Origin: Bradyrhizobium sp. JYMT SZCCT0428
Lineage (GTDB): Bacteria; Pseudomonadota; Alphaproteobacteria; Rhizobiales; Xanthobacteraceae
DNA length: 64,000 bases
Direction: 5' to 3'
NCBI RefSeq assembly: GCF_018131075.1
Contig: NZ_JAFCLS010000003.1
Coordinates: 186,001 to 250,000, forward strand
The position numbers were made by a program, and so were the translations under genes. This document shows, piece by piece, positions 19,016 to 28,980 of this stretch (within the stretch, counting starts at the first letter, position 1; each line of letters opens with the position of its first letter). The notes below the pieces were generated by a model, which was not told where the DNA came from, did not search any database, and saw nothing but the letters and a program-made list of their open reading frames with translations.

Positions 19016-20695
19016 ATGACCAGCAACTGGCGGGATCGCGCGGCCACCAATTTTCAGTGTCAGAAGCAGCCGGCGACTTCCAGTCGCGGCATGGTGGTGA
19101 GCAATCATCCGCTGGCTTCGAGCGCGGGCGCCGAGATGCTGGCGGCCGGCGGCAACGCCATCTATGCGGCGATCGCGACGCTGTTCACGCTGACGGTGGT
19201 CGAGCCGATGATGGTCGGCATCATCGGCGGCGGCATGGCGCATATTCGCCTCGCCGACGGCAGCCATCGCTTCATCGACGGCCAGAGCACCGTGCCGCTG
19301 TCGGTCCGCCCCGACACCTTCAGATCGAAGCCGGGTTCGGCCCATGACGTGTTCGACACCGTCGGCGATGAAAATCTCAATGGCCCGAAAGCGGTGGCGA
19401 CGCCGGGATCGCTGAAAGCCTGGTGCGAAACGCTGCAAAGGTTCGGCACCATGAGCCTTGCCGACGTGATGCAGCCGGCGATCAAGCACGCCGCGCGCGG
19501 TTACGCGGCGACGCCCTATCTGCACGAATGCATCAGCGACAGCGCAACAGAGATGCTGAAGGACAAGGCGATCTCGGCGGTCTTTCTGCCCAACGGGACA
19601 CCGCTGAAGGCCGGCGAGCGCGTGGTGCAAACGGAATATGCGGAGACGCTGACTCACATTTCGCAGCATGGCGCAGCGGCGCTGTACCAGGGGCCGCTCG
19701 GCGATATCCTGGTCGACCACATGAAAGCGCATGGCGGCTTCATCAGCCGTGAAGACCTCACCACCTACAGGACCGTCGAGCGCCAGCCGATTCGCGCCGA
19801 CTATCGCGGCTGGCAAATCATGGGACCACCGCCGCCCGCGGCCTCCGGCGTGCACATCGCCCAGATGCTCAACATTCTCGAAGGCTACGATATCGCGGGA
19901 CTTGGATTCGGCTCGGCGGAAACGATCCACTATCTCGCCGAAGTGTTGAAGATCGCTTTTGCCGATCGCGCGGCCGCCAGCGGCGATCCTGATTTCATCA
20001 ACGTGCCGGTGGAGCGGCTGACGTCGAAGGCCTATGCCGGGGAACGCCGCCGCGCGATCGATCCCGGCCGCGCCCAGCAATGGGGCGCCGGCGTCGCGCA
20101 GCTCGAAGGTATCAACACCACGCATATGACGGCGGCGGATGCGTTTGGCAACGTGGTCGCGACCACGCAGACCATCAACAATCTTTTCGGCGCCAAGGTC
20201 ATGATCCCCGGTCTCGGCACCGTGCCGAACAACTACATGAACCTCTATGATCCCCGGCCCGGTCACGCGTTGTCACTGGCGCCGGGCAAGCGCGTCACCA
20301 CCTCGATGTCGCCAATGATGGCGCTGCGCGACGGCAAGCTGGTCTATGCGCTCGGCTTGCCCGGTGGAAAGCGGATCTTTCCGAGCGCGATGCAGGCGCT
20401 GATCAATCTGATCGACCATGGCATGAGTCTGCAGGAAGCCGTCGAGGCGCCGCGGGTCTGGACCGAGGGCAATGCGCTGGAAGTGGAATCGGCGGTGCCG
20501 GAAAGCGTTCGCGCCAAACTCGCCGTCATGGGTCACAGAGTGCAGGTGGTGCCGACGGTGGCCGGCGGCATGAATGCCATTCAATTCCACGATGACGGCC
20601 GGATGTCGGGCGCAGCCTGCTGGCGCGCCGACGGCACCCCGATCGGCATCGCCGGCGGCCTCGCGCGTGCTGGCGTGAGGTTCGGGCTGGCGTAG
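19016..20695 (+). CDS. Gamma-glutamyltransferase family protein, no signal peptide
   Basis: This is an Ntn-hydrolase of the gamma-glutamyltranspeptidase family, 559 aa. The autoprocessing site is NTTHMTAAD with the likely nucleophile Thr368. GLPGGKRIFPSAMQ is the counterpart of the oxyanion-hole PGG motif. The N-terminus (MTSNWRDRAATNFQ) has no signal peptide, unlike periplasmic Ggt proteins, so the enzyme may be cytosolic. It could act on gamma-glutamyl compounds other than glutathione, or be a cephalosporin-acylase-like relative. It follows mutM by 50 bp on the same strand. The ATG at 19016 is preferred over one inside mutM. Confidence 0.85.
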   Translation: MTSNWRDRAATNFQCQKQPATSSRGMVVSNHPLASSAGAEMLAAGGNAIYAAIATLFTLTVVEPMMVGIIGGGMAHIRLADGSHRFIDGQSTVPLSVRPDTFRSKPGSAHDVFDTVGDENLNGPKAVATPGSLKAWCETLQRFGTMSLADVMQPAIKHAARGYAATPYLHECISDSATEMLKDKAISAVFLPNGTPLKAGERVVQTEYAETLTHISQHGAAALYQGPLGDILVDHMKAHGGFISREDLTTYRTVERQPIRADYRGWQIMGPPPPAASGVHIAQMLNILEGYDIAGLGFGSAETIHYLAEVLKIAFADRAAASGDPDFINVPVERLTSKAYAGERRRAIDPGRAQQWGAGVAQLEGINTTHMTAADAFGNVVATTQTINNLFGAKVMIPGLGTVPNNYMNLYDPRPGHALSLAPGKRVTTSMSPMMALRDGKLVYALGLPGGKRIFPSAMQALINLIDHGMSLQEAVEAPRVWTEGNALEVESAVPESVRAKLAVMGHRVQVVPTVAGGMNAIQFHDDGRMSGAACWRADGTPIGIAGGLARAGVRFGLA

Positions 20696-20901
20696 CAAAT
20701 CGGTGGACGCAATTTATCGGCAGCGAAGATTGCCGCAGCTTCGTTGTGGTTGAAAAACGGCGCGATATCCGCGTGCGATTCCGTCGTCGCGGTAGGAAAT
20801 TGCGTACTAGTACGGGCCGCCTGTTTCTCCATTCTTCATGGTTAATCCCCATCCTGATGCGCCGACGGTTGTTGTCCGCCTGCATCCTGGAGAGGTTCGC
20901 C

Positions 20902-23003
20902 ATGACAATTCTGAAGTTGAATATTCGTGGGCGTCTGATCTTGGGCTTCAGCGTGATCTGCGCATTGCTTGCATGCGTGGTCGTCATCACCATCGTCAAA
21001 GTTGGCAACGTCAACGAATCCACCGAGCGGACCGTCAATCTTCGCGTGCCGACCGCGATGGCCGCGAATGATGTGGTGGCCGGTGTCTATGCCTCGCTCG
21101 CTTCACTGCGCGGCTGGCTGATCACCGGCAACGACACATTCAAGGCCGAGCGCGTGTTGGTCTGGAAAGACATTCAGCGCCATGGCGCCGAGATGGATGG
21201 CCTCTCAACGCGTTGGTCCTCCGAACAGAACAAGGCGGACTGGAAGCAGGCCAAGCCACTGCTCGACGAACTGCGCAGCGCGCAGGACAAGGCCGAAGCA
21301 ATTGCCCACACCATCGACGAGCAGCCCGCAGCAAAGATTCTCGCCACCGAGGCCGCGCCGCTGGCGAAACTCATGCTGCAAAAGGCGACGTCGATCATCG
21401 ACGAGGAGGGCGGCATTGCTTCGACGGATGCGCGCAAGAGCCTGTTGATCGGTTTTGCAGATATGCGCGGCAGTATGGCGATGGCAATCGGCGCGATCCG
21501 CGCCTATCTGCTGACCGCGGACATGGCCTTCAAGAAGGAGTTTGAGGATCTTTGGGCGCTCAACCAGACAAAGTTCGAGGCGCTCTCGAAGCGACGCGCG
21601 GAAATGACAAGCGAGCAGCAGAAGGCGTTTGACGCGCTGGTCGATGCCCGCGCCAAGTTCGCGCCGATGCCGCAGAAGATGTTCGAGATCCGGGCCTCGG
21701 ACCGCTGGAACATGGCGCAGTGGTTCCTGACCAACGAGGCGGCTCCCCGCGCCAACAAACTGCTCGATATCTTCGCGGGAACAAAGGACGCCACCGGATC
21801 GCGTTCCGGCGGGATGGTCGCGCGCCAGCAAGACAATCTGAAACGCGACGGCGCGGCGGTTCTCGCTGAAACCAGTTTCCTGATGACGCTGCTCTGGGTG
21901 CTGCTCGGTGTCGGCATCGGCGTTGCGGCAACTGTCGTGTATCTGACCAACCGTTCGATCGTGCCGCCGATTCTGAAGATGGTCGGCGCCATGGGCCAGC
22001 TTGCCGGCGGCGATCATTCGGTCGCGATCCCGGCGACCGCCAAGAAGGACGAAATCGGCCTGATGGCGCGGGCGGTCCTGATCTTCAAGGACAACATGAT
22101 CAAGGCCAAGGAGCTCGCCGAAAAGGAAGCCGAAGCCATCAGCGCGCGCGTGGCGCGGGCGGCGCGGGTCAATGATCTGACCCAGACGTTCGATGCCAAC
22201 ATATCGACGGTGCTGAGGTCGGTGGCGTCGGCATCGACCGAACTGCAGGCAACCGCGTCGTCAATGACGGCGACGGCGGAGGAGACCAGCAACCAGGCGA
22301 CCGCGGTGGCGGCTGCGACGAGGAGGCTTCGACGAACGTACAAACCGTCGCGGCTGCGTCGGAGGAACTGGCCAGTTCCGTTACCGAGATCAGCCGTCAG
22401 GTCGCGCAGTCGGCCTCGATCGCGCAGAAGGCCGTGGGCGAAGCCGATCGCACCAACGCGACGGTGCAGGGCCTGTTCAAGGACGCCGCCGGCATCGGCG
22501 ATGTCGTCAAGCTGATCAGCGAGATCGCCAGCCAGACCAATCTGCTGGCGCTCAATGCGACGATCGAGGCGGCGCGCGCCGGTGAGGCCGGCCGCGGCTT
22601 CGCGGTGGTGGCGGCCGAGGTCAAGAGCCTCGCCGAACAGACCGCGAAAGCAACGGACCAAATCAGCACGCAGGTCTCGTCAATCCAGGCTTCATCGAGC
22701 GAAGCCGTCGCTGCCATCAAGGGGATCTCCGCGACCATCAACGAAATGAGCGAGATCGCCTCCGCGATTGCGGGTGCCGTGGAAGAACAGGGCTCGGCGA
22801 CTCAGGAGATCGCCCGCAACGTGCAGCAGGCGGCGCTCGGCACCGGCGAAATCTCGTCGAACGTGAGTGGCGTTCAGCAGGCCGCCGGCGACACCGGTGC
22901 TGCCGCGCACCAGGTGCTGCAGGCCTCCAGCGAATTGTCTCGGCAGTCCGAGACAATGCGAAGCCATGTCGAGACCTTCCTCAGCAACATCAAGGCTGCC
23001 TGA
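20902..23003 (+). pseudogene. Methyl-accepting chemotaxis protein, single-base frameshift
   Basis: The gene would encode about 700 aa. It has an N-terminal transmembrane segment (residues 9-30), a long four-helix periplasmic ligand region, a second transmembrane segment near residues 335-355, a HAMP domain (RSIVPPILKMVGAMGQLAGG) and a cytoplasmic signalling domain. Its hairpin tip is [35 protein letters not shown]. The frame breaks at 22320/22321, where adding one base restores continuity. The total length of 2102 nt is one short of a multiple of three. Upstream the frame reads through to a stop at 22515. GGAGAGG precedes the ATG. This is either a true pseudogene or a sequencing error. Confidence 0.85.
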
Positions 23004-23041
23004 TCCGCAACCGATCGGCCTCTCCGCGCAACCGGGGAGGT

Positions 23042-23163
23042 TAGAGCGTTTTCCAGTGAAAGCCTGTCCCCCACTTGATGCGGGATGGATACCGGTTCGC
23101 GTCAAGAAAACGCGTCAGAACGAGAATCCAGAGCTCCGTTCCGATTCAATCGGAACGGAATCG
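23042..23163. repeat. GCGTTTTC interspersed repeat, copy 1
   Basis: The element starts TAGAGCGTTTTCCAG and has the inverse GAAAACGCGTCA about 60 bp later. It ends with the hairpin CCGTTCCGATTCAATCGGAAC. Copies 2 (25522-25625) and 3 (61793-61898) share the same three blocks; this one carries about 15 bp extra in its left half. It lies between the frameshifted chemoreceptor and the trypsin-like gene. Confidence 0.85.
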
Positions 23164-23190
23164 CTTCGGTCCCGCAATGACATCGTCTGT

Positions 23191-24564
23191 TTACTTCCGC
23201 ACGCAGATCACGCGCACCACGGATGCTTTTGCGTCCGGTGATCCGCTTGCGCCATTTACGCCATTGGCCTTGAGGAAATAGCGCACGGCATCTGATGTCA
23301 CCAGCACCGCCTGTGCGGCGCCGTTCGCCGGTCCTGCAACGACCACCGGCTTCAGCAGCGCGATGCCGGCGAATTTGCCGTCGCTGTCGAGCGCGGCCGC
23401 GCCGGAAAAGCCGAGCGCGGGTGGCGGCGACAACGCGACGTCGCTGCTGCCGCCAAGTTGCGCGACCGAGGCCTTGAGACTGCTGACGGCACCGCCGCCG
23501 CCCTGGTTCTGCGGATCGGCAATGCCGGTCAGGTCGAGCGCCGTCTTCGAGGTCGGGCTCGCGAGGTTGAGCGGCTTCAGTCCGCGCGCGCCATAGATGC
23601 GCAGCAAAGCGAGATCGTGCTCCTTGTCCTCGGCCACACGGTCGGCATTGCCGAACCCCGCGATCGCGACCGCGACGCAGCCGTCGGTGATCTGGCGGTC
23701 GGTGATGATCGCGCCGTCGTCGCTGACCACGATTCCGGTGCCATATTCCACGGTCTTGCGCGGCGGGGGGCCCGCGACCTGCGGGCCGGTTGGAAACGCG
23801 TTGAATGCGCTCGACATCGCAATCACCACCGGCTCCACGGTGTTTTCCGTGGCCTGATCGTAGAGGATGGTGAGGATGCGGACTTCATCGCCCTTGAAGG
23901 TGCCGCGCACATAGAACTTCTTCAGGCCCTGCAGGCCGGACAGCACGAAGAAATCCGGCTTCACCACCGTGTAATCGATCTTGCGCTGGGCTTCCTTCTT
24001 TTCCAGCTCGGCGAGCTTCGCCGTGGAGGGCGTGGCTTCCTTGCGCCGCGTCAGTTGAATCTGGATGGTTCCGGTCGGCGACGTCCATTTGGTGCCGTTG
24101 GCGTCGCTGGCCTGCTGTGGCACCAGCTTGGAGGGAATGCCGAGCCGCACGCCGGTGAGGGGATCGGTGACGATCTTCCAGCCGACATTTTCCTGCCGCT
24201 TCCGGGCGGTGTCGGCGAGGACGCCGCGCTCCTGCGGATTGAGCACGCCGGTCTCCTTGGCCCCGCGGCTCTTCTGGAATTCCTTGATCGCCTTGACCAT
24301 GCGCTCGCTGACATCGCCGGTGATCGCGCCATTGTACTGGCCAACCCAGGCAAGGTCCGATTGCAGCGCCAGCCGTTCGGCCTGCGACATCGCGTTGGCG
24401 GTCTCCTCGGGCTTTTGCAGCGCGGGCCGGATCGGCACCGTCGTGACCGGCTTCGGCTTGGCGCCGGCCGTGGAGGGCGGCGTCAACTGGGCCTGAGCTG
24501 ATGATCCCAGGCTCGCGAAAATGGCGGCCGAGACCATCAATGTTGCTGAAAACACCGATCTCAT
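23191..24564 (-). CDS. Exported trypsin-like protein with N-terminal peptidoglycan-binding-like domain
   Basis: This 457-aa protein has a Sec signal peptide (MRSVFSATLMVSAAIFASLGSSAQA). A short helical region (residues about 65-110, QSDLAWVGQYNGAITGDVSERMV) resembles a peptidoglycan-binding repeat. The C-terminal half is trypsin-like. The protease triad looks broken: where an active enzyme has TxAHxxxxC this one has TDRQITDGC, with Gln for His. The Asp (EHDLALLRI) and a Ser in GFSGAAAL are present. A catalytically dead scaffold or binding role is likely. The ATG at 24564 starts the signal peptide; upstream Met codons add no domain. It is divergent from moeB. Confidence 0.75.
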   Translation of the reverse strand: MRSVFSATLMVSAAIFASLGSSAQAQLTPPSTAGAKPKPVTTVPIRPALQKPEETANAMSQAERLALQSDLAWVGQYNGAITGDVSERMVKAIKEFQKSRGAKETGVLNPQERGVLADTARKRQENVGWKIVTDPLTGVRLGIPSKLVPQQASDANGTKWTSPTGTIQIQLTRRKEATPSTAKLAELEKKEAQRKIDYTVVKPDFFVLSGLQGLKKFYVRGTFKGDEVRILTILYDQATENTVEPVVIAMSSAFNAFPTGPQVAGPPPRKTVEYGTGIVVSDDGAIITDRQITDGCVAVAIAGFGNADRVAEDKEHDLALLRIYGARGLKPLNLASPTSKTALDLTGIADPQNQGGGGAVSSLKASVAQLGGSSDVALSPPPALGFSGAAALDSDGKFAGIALLKPVVVAGPANGAAQAVLVTSDAVRYFLKANGVNGASGSPDAKASVVRVICVRK

Positions 24565-24700
24565 GACAAATCCCAGGGAATACTCGGAATCGGGAGGGAA
24601 TATTGGAGCGATCATTGACCTCGGGTCAATTAAGCACATCTGCTTGGTCAGCAACAACAGCGCCCCGGTTCACGGAACGGCGCATGGGAATAGACCGACG

Positions 24701-25501
24701 ATGCTGACCGCCGACGAACTCGAACGCTATGCCCGCCACATCGTGCTGCGCGAGGTCGGTGGCCCCGGCCAGACCGCCCTGAAGGAGGCATCCGTGCTGG
24801 TGATCGGCGCCGGCGGTCTCGGCGCCCCGGTCCTGATGTATCTCGCCGCCGCTGGGATCGGCACGCTCGGCGTGGTCGACGACGATATCGTCTCGCTGTC
24901 CAATTTGCAGCGTCAGATCATCCACACCACGCCCGATATCGGCAAGCGCAAGGTCGACAGTGCCGCCCAGCAGATCGACGCGCTCAACCCGCATGTCAAC
25001 TTCGAAGCGCACGCCGTGCGCCTCAACGCTGATAACGCCATGTCGCTGATCGGCGGCTATGATCTGGTGCTCGACGGGTCAGACAATTTCGAAACCCGCT
25101 ATCTGGTTTCCGACGCCTGCTTCCTCGCGGCCAAGCCGCTGATCACGGCGGCGCTCGGCCAGTTCGACGGATCGCTGACCACGATCCGCGCCCACGAACG
25201 GGGCGCCGACGGCGAGTTCAATCCGACCTATCGCTGTCTGTTTCCCGAGGCGCCGCCGCCGGGCACGGTGCCGGCCTGCGCCGAGGCCGGCGTGATGGGC
25301 GCTCTCGCGGGCATGCTGGGATCGATGATGGCGCTGGAAGCGATTCGCGAAATCGTCGGCTTCGGCGACAGCCTGGTCGGACGGCTGGTCATGGTGGATG
25401 CCCGCGCGATGCGGTTCGAAACCCTGCGCTACCGGCGCGATCCGGCCAATCCGCTCAATGGCGATGCGCCCACGATCACCGATCTAAGTGCGCACCGGTG
25501 A
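24701..25501 (+). CDS. moeB: MoeB/ThiF/HesA-family adenylyltransferase
   Basis: This E1-like enzyme is 266 aa. It adenylates the C-terminal glycine of a ubiquitin-like sulfur carrier (MoaD in molybdopterin synthesis, or ThiS). ATP-binding GAGGLGAPVLMYLAAAG, the Arg finger segment SLSNLQRQI, Asp-bearing VLDGSDNFETRYL and the crossover region YRCLFPEAPPPGTVPACAEAG are all present. Length and the CLFPE block fit MoeB best. The start ATGCTGACCGCC at 24701 gives the normal N-terminus LTADELERYARHIVL. No moaD or thiS is adjacent, so the carrier cannot be named from context. Confidence 0.85.
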   Translation: MLTADELERYARHIVLREVGGPGQTALKEASVLVIGAGGLGAPVLMYLAAAGIGTLGVVDDDIVSLSNLQRQIIHTTPDIGKRKVDSAAQQIDALNPHVNFEAHAVRLNADNAMSLIGGYDLVLDGSDNFETRYLVSDACFLAAKPLITAALGQFDGSLTTIRAHERGADGEFNPTYRCLFPEAPPPGTVPACAEAGVMGALAGMLGSMMALEAIREIVGFGDSLVGRLVMVDARAMRFETLRYRRDPANPLNGDAPTITDLSAHR

Positions 25502-25521
25502 GGACTGGCGGGCATCCGTCC

Positions 25522-25625
25522 TAAAGCGTTTTCCAGCGAAGTGGATCCCGGTCCGCGCTAAGAAAACGCGTCAAAACAAAATATGGAGCCCCGTTCCGAC
25601 CTAATCGGAACGGAAAAGGCTCTAG
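25522..25625. repeat. GCGTTTTC interspersed repeat, copy 2
   Basis: It runs from TAAAGCGTTTTCCAGCG through GAAAACGCGTCAAAAC to the hairpin CCGTTCCGACCTAATCGGAA and ends GGCTCTAG. The final CTA is, on the minus strand, the TAG stop codon of the Cys-rich gene, so this copy overlaps the end of a coding region. It fills the gap between moeB and that convergent gene. Confidence 0.88.
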
Positions 25626-26056
25626 TCGATGTCGGCAATCTGCTTCTCGTAGTCAGACGCGTTTGACTTATCCGTCATGACCTGCGGGCAACGGAAGCAG
25701 GCCTCTTTGCCTTCCTGACGGAACCAGCGGCAGGTGGGGCGAATTTCGCAGGCGGGAAGCGCGTTCACGACAGCTGGGACGCCTTCAACGATCCTTTTGG
25801 CCAGGCTACAGCTGTTACCCTTGAAATGCTTGCAGCCGCCGCTGGCGCCCGCGCAGGGTGCCGCGATGCGGAACAGTTCCGTGGGCTTGGCATCTCCCGC
25901 AAGGGCAAGGACCTGTTCGGAGATTGGCACGGTCTCGGTGAGATATCCGACCCGGTGCTGCTCCGGCGTACCGGTGATTACGCCAAAGATTCGGGCGCCC
26001 TCGTCGGTCGCCTGCGAACTCGGGCAGTCGATCTGCTTCTTTAAATCCTTGGACAT
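25622..26056 (-). CDS. Cys-rich protein of unknown function, partner of leader-like peptide
   Basis: I do not recognise the family. The product is 144 aa with eight Cys (11, 68, 75, 83, 103, 109, 120, 123). Seven lie in the C-terminal half, including C-x5-C-R-W-F and a closing CFRCPQV (CxxC). This suggests metal or Fe-S cluster binding. The N-terminal half (GARIFGVITGTPEQHRVGYL) is free of Cys after residue 11. There is no signal peptide. GAGGG precedes the ATG. It lies 117 bp downstream of the 70-aa leader-like peptide on the same strand, so a two-gene operon is likely. Its stop codon lies in repeat copy 2. Confidence 0.75.
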   Translation of the reverse strand: MSKDLKKQIDCPSSQATDEGARIFGVITGTPEQHRVGYLTETVPISEQVLALAGDAKPTELFRIAAPCAGASGGCKHFKGNSCSLAKRIVEGVPAVVNALPACEIRPTCRWFRQEGKEACFRCPQVMTDKSNASDYEKQIADID

Positions 26057-26173
26057 GAATCCCTCTATCTCGCTGCGCGTGCCGGGTGAGCTGCGTCTAT
26101 CCTGAAATGAAAAGGCGTCCGGGATGGCGTCCGACGCACGACGCGCCGAACGCCATCTCGTCTCTTGATCGAC

Positions 26174-26386
26174 TCAGAATAGAACCGTCTTTGTGGGTAC
26201 CGGCATCGTCGGCGTCGGAAATCTGCCGAAGATGGTGATATCCTTGATGATATCGCCCAGCGTTCCGCGGTTGATCGCAGCCCTGAAACCGGCTGCGACG
26301 ATTTCAAGCTGCTCCGGGGTGAGCTGGACCGGTGCTTCGAGCGCGGGCTTCGCAGGCTCGACTGCGTTAATGTCGGACTTCTTCAT
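26174..26386 (-). CDS. Small peptide with bacteriocin/Nif11-like leader
   Basis: This is a 70-aa peptide (MKKSDINAVEPAKPAL start). Residues 22-33, LTPEQLEIVAAG, match the L-(S/T)-x-E-x-L-x-x-V-x-(A/G)-G pattern of double-glycine or Nif11-type leaders. The 37-residue remainder ends in a Pro/Thr-rich tail (RFPTPTMPVPTKTVLF). It has no Cys, so it is not a lanthipeptide-type core. A strong AGGAGA lies 7 nt before the ATG, which supports expression. The Cys-rich gene follows. No exporter or maturase is visible within the window. The function is unknown; a RiPP precursor or a small regulatory peptide are both possible. Confidence 0.65.
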   Translation of the reverse strand: MKKSDINAVEPAKPALEAPVQLTPEQLEIVAAGFRAAINRGTLGDIIKDITIFGRFPTPTMPVPTKTVLF

Positions 26387-26470
26387 CTGTCTTCTCCTGT
26401 TGCGAGACGAAGGGGCCATCCGCTTCGGCTGCTACAGGAGGCTAGGGACAGACTGGATGAGTTACCGTGA

Positions 26471-27534
<1,064 letters not shown>

Positions 27535-27634
27535 GGTGGCTCTCCTCGTATTGGCGTGGGATTCCCGCGCCGGGTTGACGAGGCTGGTATCGCCGATCGC
27601 GATTACAGCGATAAGCTGGACAATGCTAAATAGT

Positions 27635-27654
27635 TTGTTCAGTATACCGAACAA
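27635..27654. promoter_or_regulatory. Inverted repeat over the LysR start codon
   Basis: TTGTTC-N8-GAACAA, with GTATAC at its centre, is a near-perfect 20-bp palindrome. Its last base is the A of the LysR ATG. It lies about 100 bp from the divergent aldo/keto reductase start. The position suits autorepression by the LysR protein. It contains the T-N11-A pattern expected of this family. Confidence 0.55.
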
Positions 27655-28574
27655 TGCAGGATTTTGACCTCCGCGATCTCGATGCCTTCGTCGCCGTGGC
27701 GCGCACCCGGAATTTCCGGCGCGCCGCGATCGAGCAGCGCGTCTCCGTCTCCAGCCTCAGCCAGCGGCTGCGTGACATGGAGGAGCGGCTTGGCGTCCGC
27801 CTGATGAACCGCACCACCCGCAGTGTTGCGCTAACCGAAGCCGGCGAGCTGCTGTTGGCCCGGGTCGGCCCGGCGATGTCGGATGTCGGCGACGCGCTGG
27901 ATCAGGTGCGCGGCCTGCGCGGCGTGCCGTCGGGCCGCCTGCGCATCAATGCGCCGCCGCCGGCGATCGATCTGGTGCTGGCGCCGATGGTCGCGCCGTT
28001 TCTTGCAAAGTATCCGCAGATCGAACTGGAGATCGTCGGCGAGAGTGCATTCGTCGATATCGTCGCCGGCGGTTTTGACGCCGGCGTGCGCTACGGCGAG
28101 CATCTGGCACAGGACATGATTGCGGTTTCACTCGGGGCGCCGCAGCGCTACGCGGTGGTGGCATCGAAGGAATATGTGGCGCGACACGGCAAGCCGATGC
28201 AGCCGAAGGATCTGCTCGATCACGCCTGCATCCGCACCCGGTTCGGCAGCGGTGCCATGCTGGATTGGGAATTCGAGAAGGCGGGACGTGTCGTGGTGGT
28301 TTCGCCGCCGGCAAAACTGGTCGCGACCTATCTCGGCCTCGCGCTGCGCGCCGTCCATGATGGGATCGGCTTCTGGTTGACGTTTGAAGGTTATGTACGC
28401 TTTGGCATCAAATCTGGTGCGTTGGTCAGCGTGCTCGACGACTGGTGCGCGCCGTTTCCCGGACCGTTTCTGTACTACCCGAGCCGCCGCCAGCCGCCGC
28501 CGGCGCTGGGCGCATTCGTCTCGTTTGTCGGGGAATGGCGCAAGCGCGAGAGACGGAAAGAAAAGACGGCGTAG
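27654..28574 (+). CDS. LysR-family transcriptional regulator
   Basis: The product is 306 aa with an N-terminal winged helix-turn-helix ([18 protein letters not shown]...[19 protein letters not shown]). A periplasmic-binding-type effector domain follows from residue about 90 ([20 protein letters not shown]). The subfamily resembles regulators divergent from oxidoreductases. Here it is divergent from the broken aldo/keto reductase, its likely target. The C-terminus is basic ([13 protein letters not shown]). The palindrome at 27635-27654 overlaps the start codon. Confidence 0.92.
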   Translation: MQDFDLRDLDAFVAVARTRNFRRAAIEQRVSVSSLSQRLRDMEERLGVRLMNRTTRSVALTEAGELLLARVGPAMSDVGDALDQVRGLRGVPSGRLRINAPPPAIDLVLAPMVAPFLAKYPQIELEIVGESAFVDIVAGGFDAGVRYGEHLAQDMIAVSLGAPQRYAVVASKEYVARHGKPMQPKDLLDHACIRTRFGSGAMLDWEFEKAGRVVVVSPPAKLVATYLGLALRAVHDGIGFWLTFEGYVRFGIKSGALVSVLDDWCAPFPGPFLYYPSRRQPPPALGAFVSFVGEWRKRERRKEKTA

Positions 28575-28696
28575 CTTCCGCTGGAGGGAAGTTGCATTCC
28601 TTACAAGTCCGGCGGACCGGCCATGAGGCCTGATCCGCCGTACTGGTATTTTCCAAGGCGGAGGACTGCGTGCTAATCCGCTCAGGGCATTCGGGC

Positions 28697-28843
28697 TTAC
28701 TTCTTGAGGCTGGCGAACATAAACTTGACCTCGAGGATCTGTTCATACTGCTCCTTGGTCACCTGAACCCGGTCTTTGCCACCCGAGACGGCGTTGAGTT
28801 CTTCGTCGGAAAGCGCATCGATCTGAGCATTCTGGGTATTCAT
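28697..28843 (-). CDS. 48-aa double-glycine leader peptide
   Basis: The peptide begins MNTQNAQIDALSDEELNAVS and continues GGKDRVQ. Residues 9-22 are a textbook double-glycine leader (IDALSDEELNAVSGG). Cleavage after Gly22 would leave a 26-residue basic peptide (KDRVQVTKEQYEQ to FMFASLKK) with no Cys. GGAGAA lies 7 nt before the ATG. The nearest minus-strand neighbours are 140 bp or more away, so it is probably monocistronic. No C39 peptidase or ABC exporter is in the window. A bacteriocin-like or signalling peptide is inferred from the leader alone. Confidence 0.7.
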   Translation of the reverse strand: MNTQNAQIDALSDEELNAVSGGKDRVQVTKEQYEQILEVKFMFASLKK

Positions 28844-28980
28844 GGCAGTTCTCCATCTGGCAGGTGAACGCGACCACCGCGTTCGTTTCCTGTGATCTGG
28901 AGAATGCCTGAGACCGAACCGAAGCGCTGTTCCCGAGGTGACAGCCTGAAACCGGCGTGTCCGGGCGAGCAGAGCGCCGG

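Noticed and set aside
24701..26386. MoeB as a modifying enzyme for the leader-like peptide
   Set aside because: E1-like enzymes modify some peptides, but moeB is convergent with the peptide pair, is separated by a repeat and has a canonical MoeB sequence.
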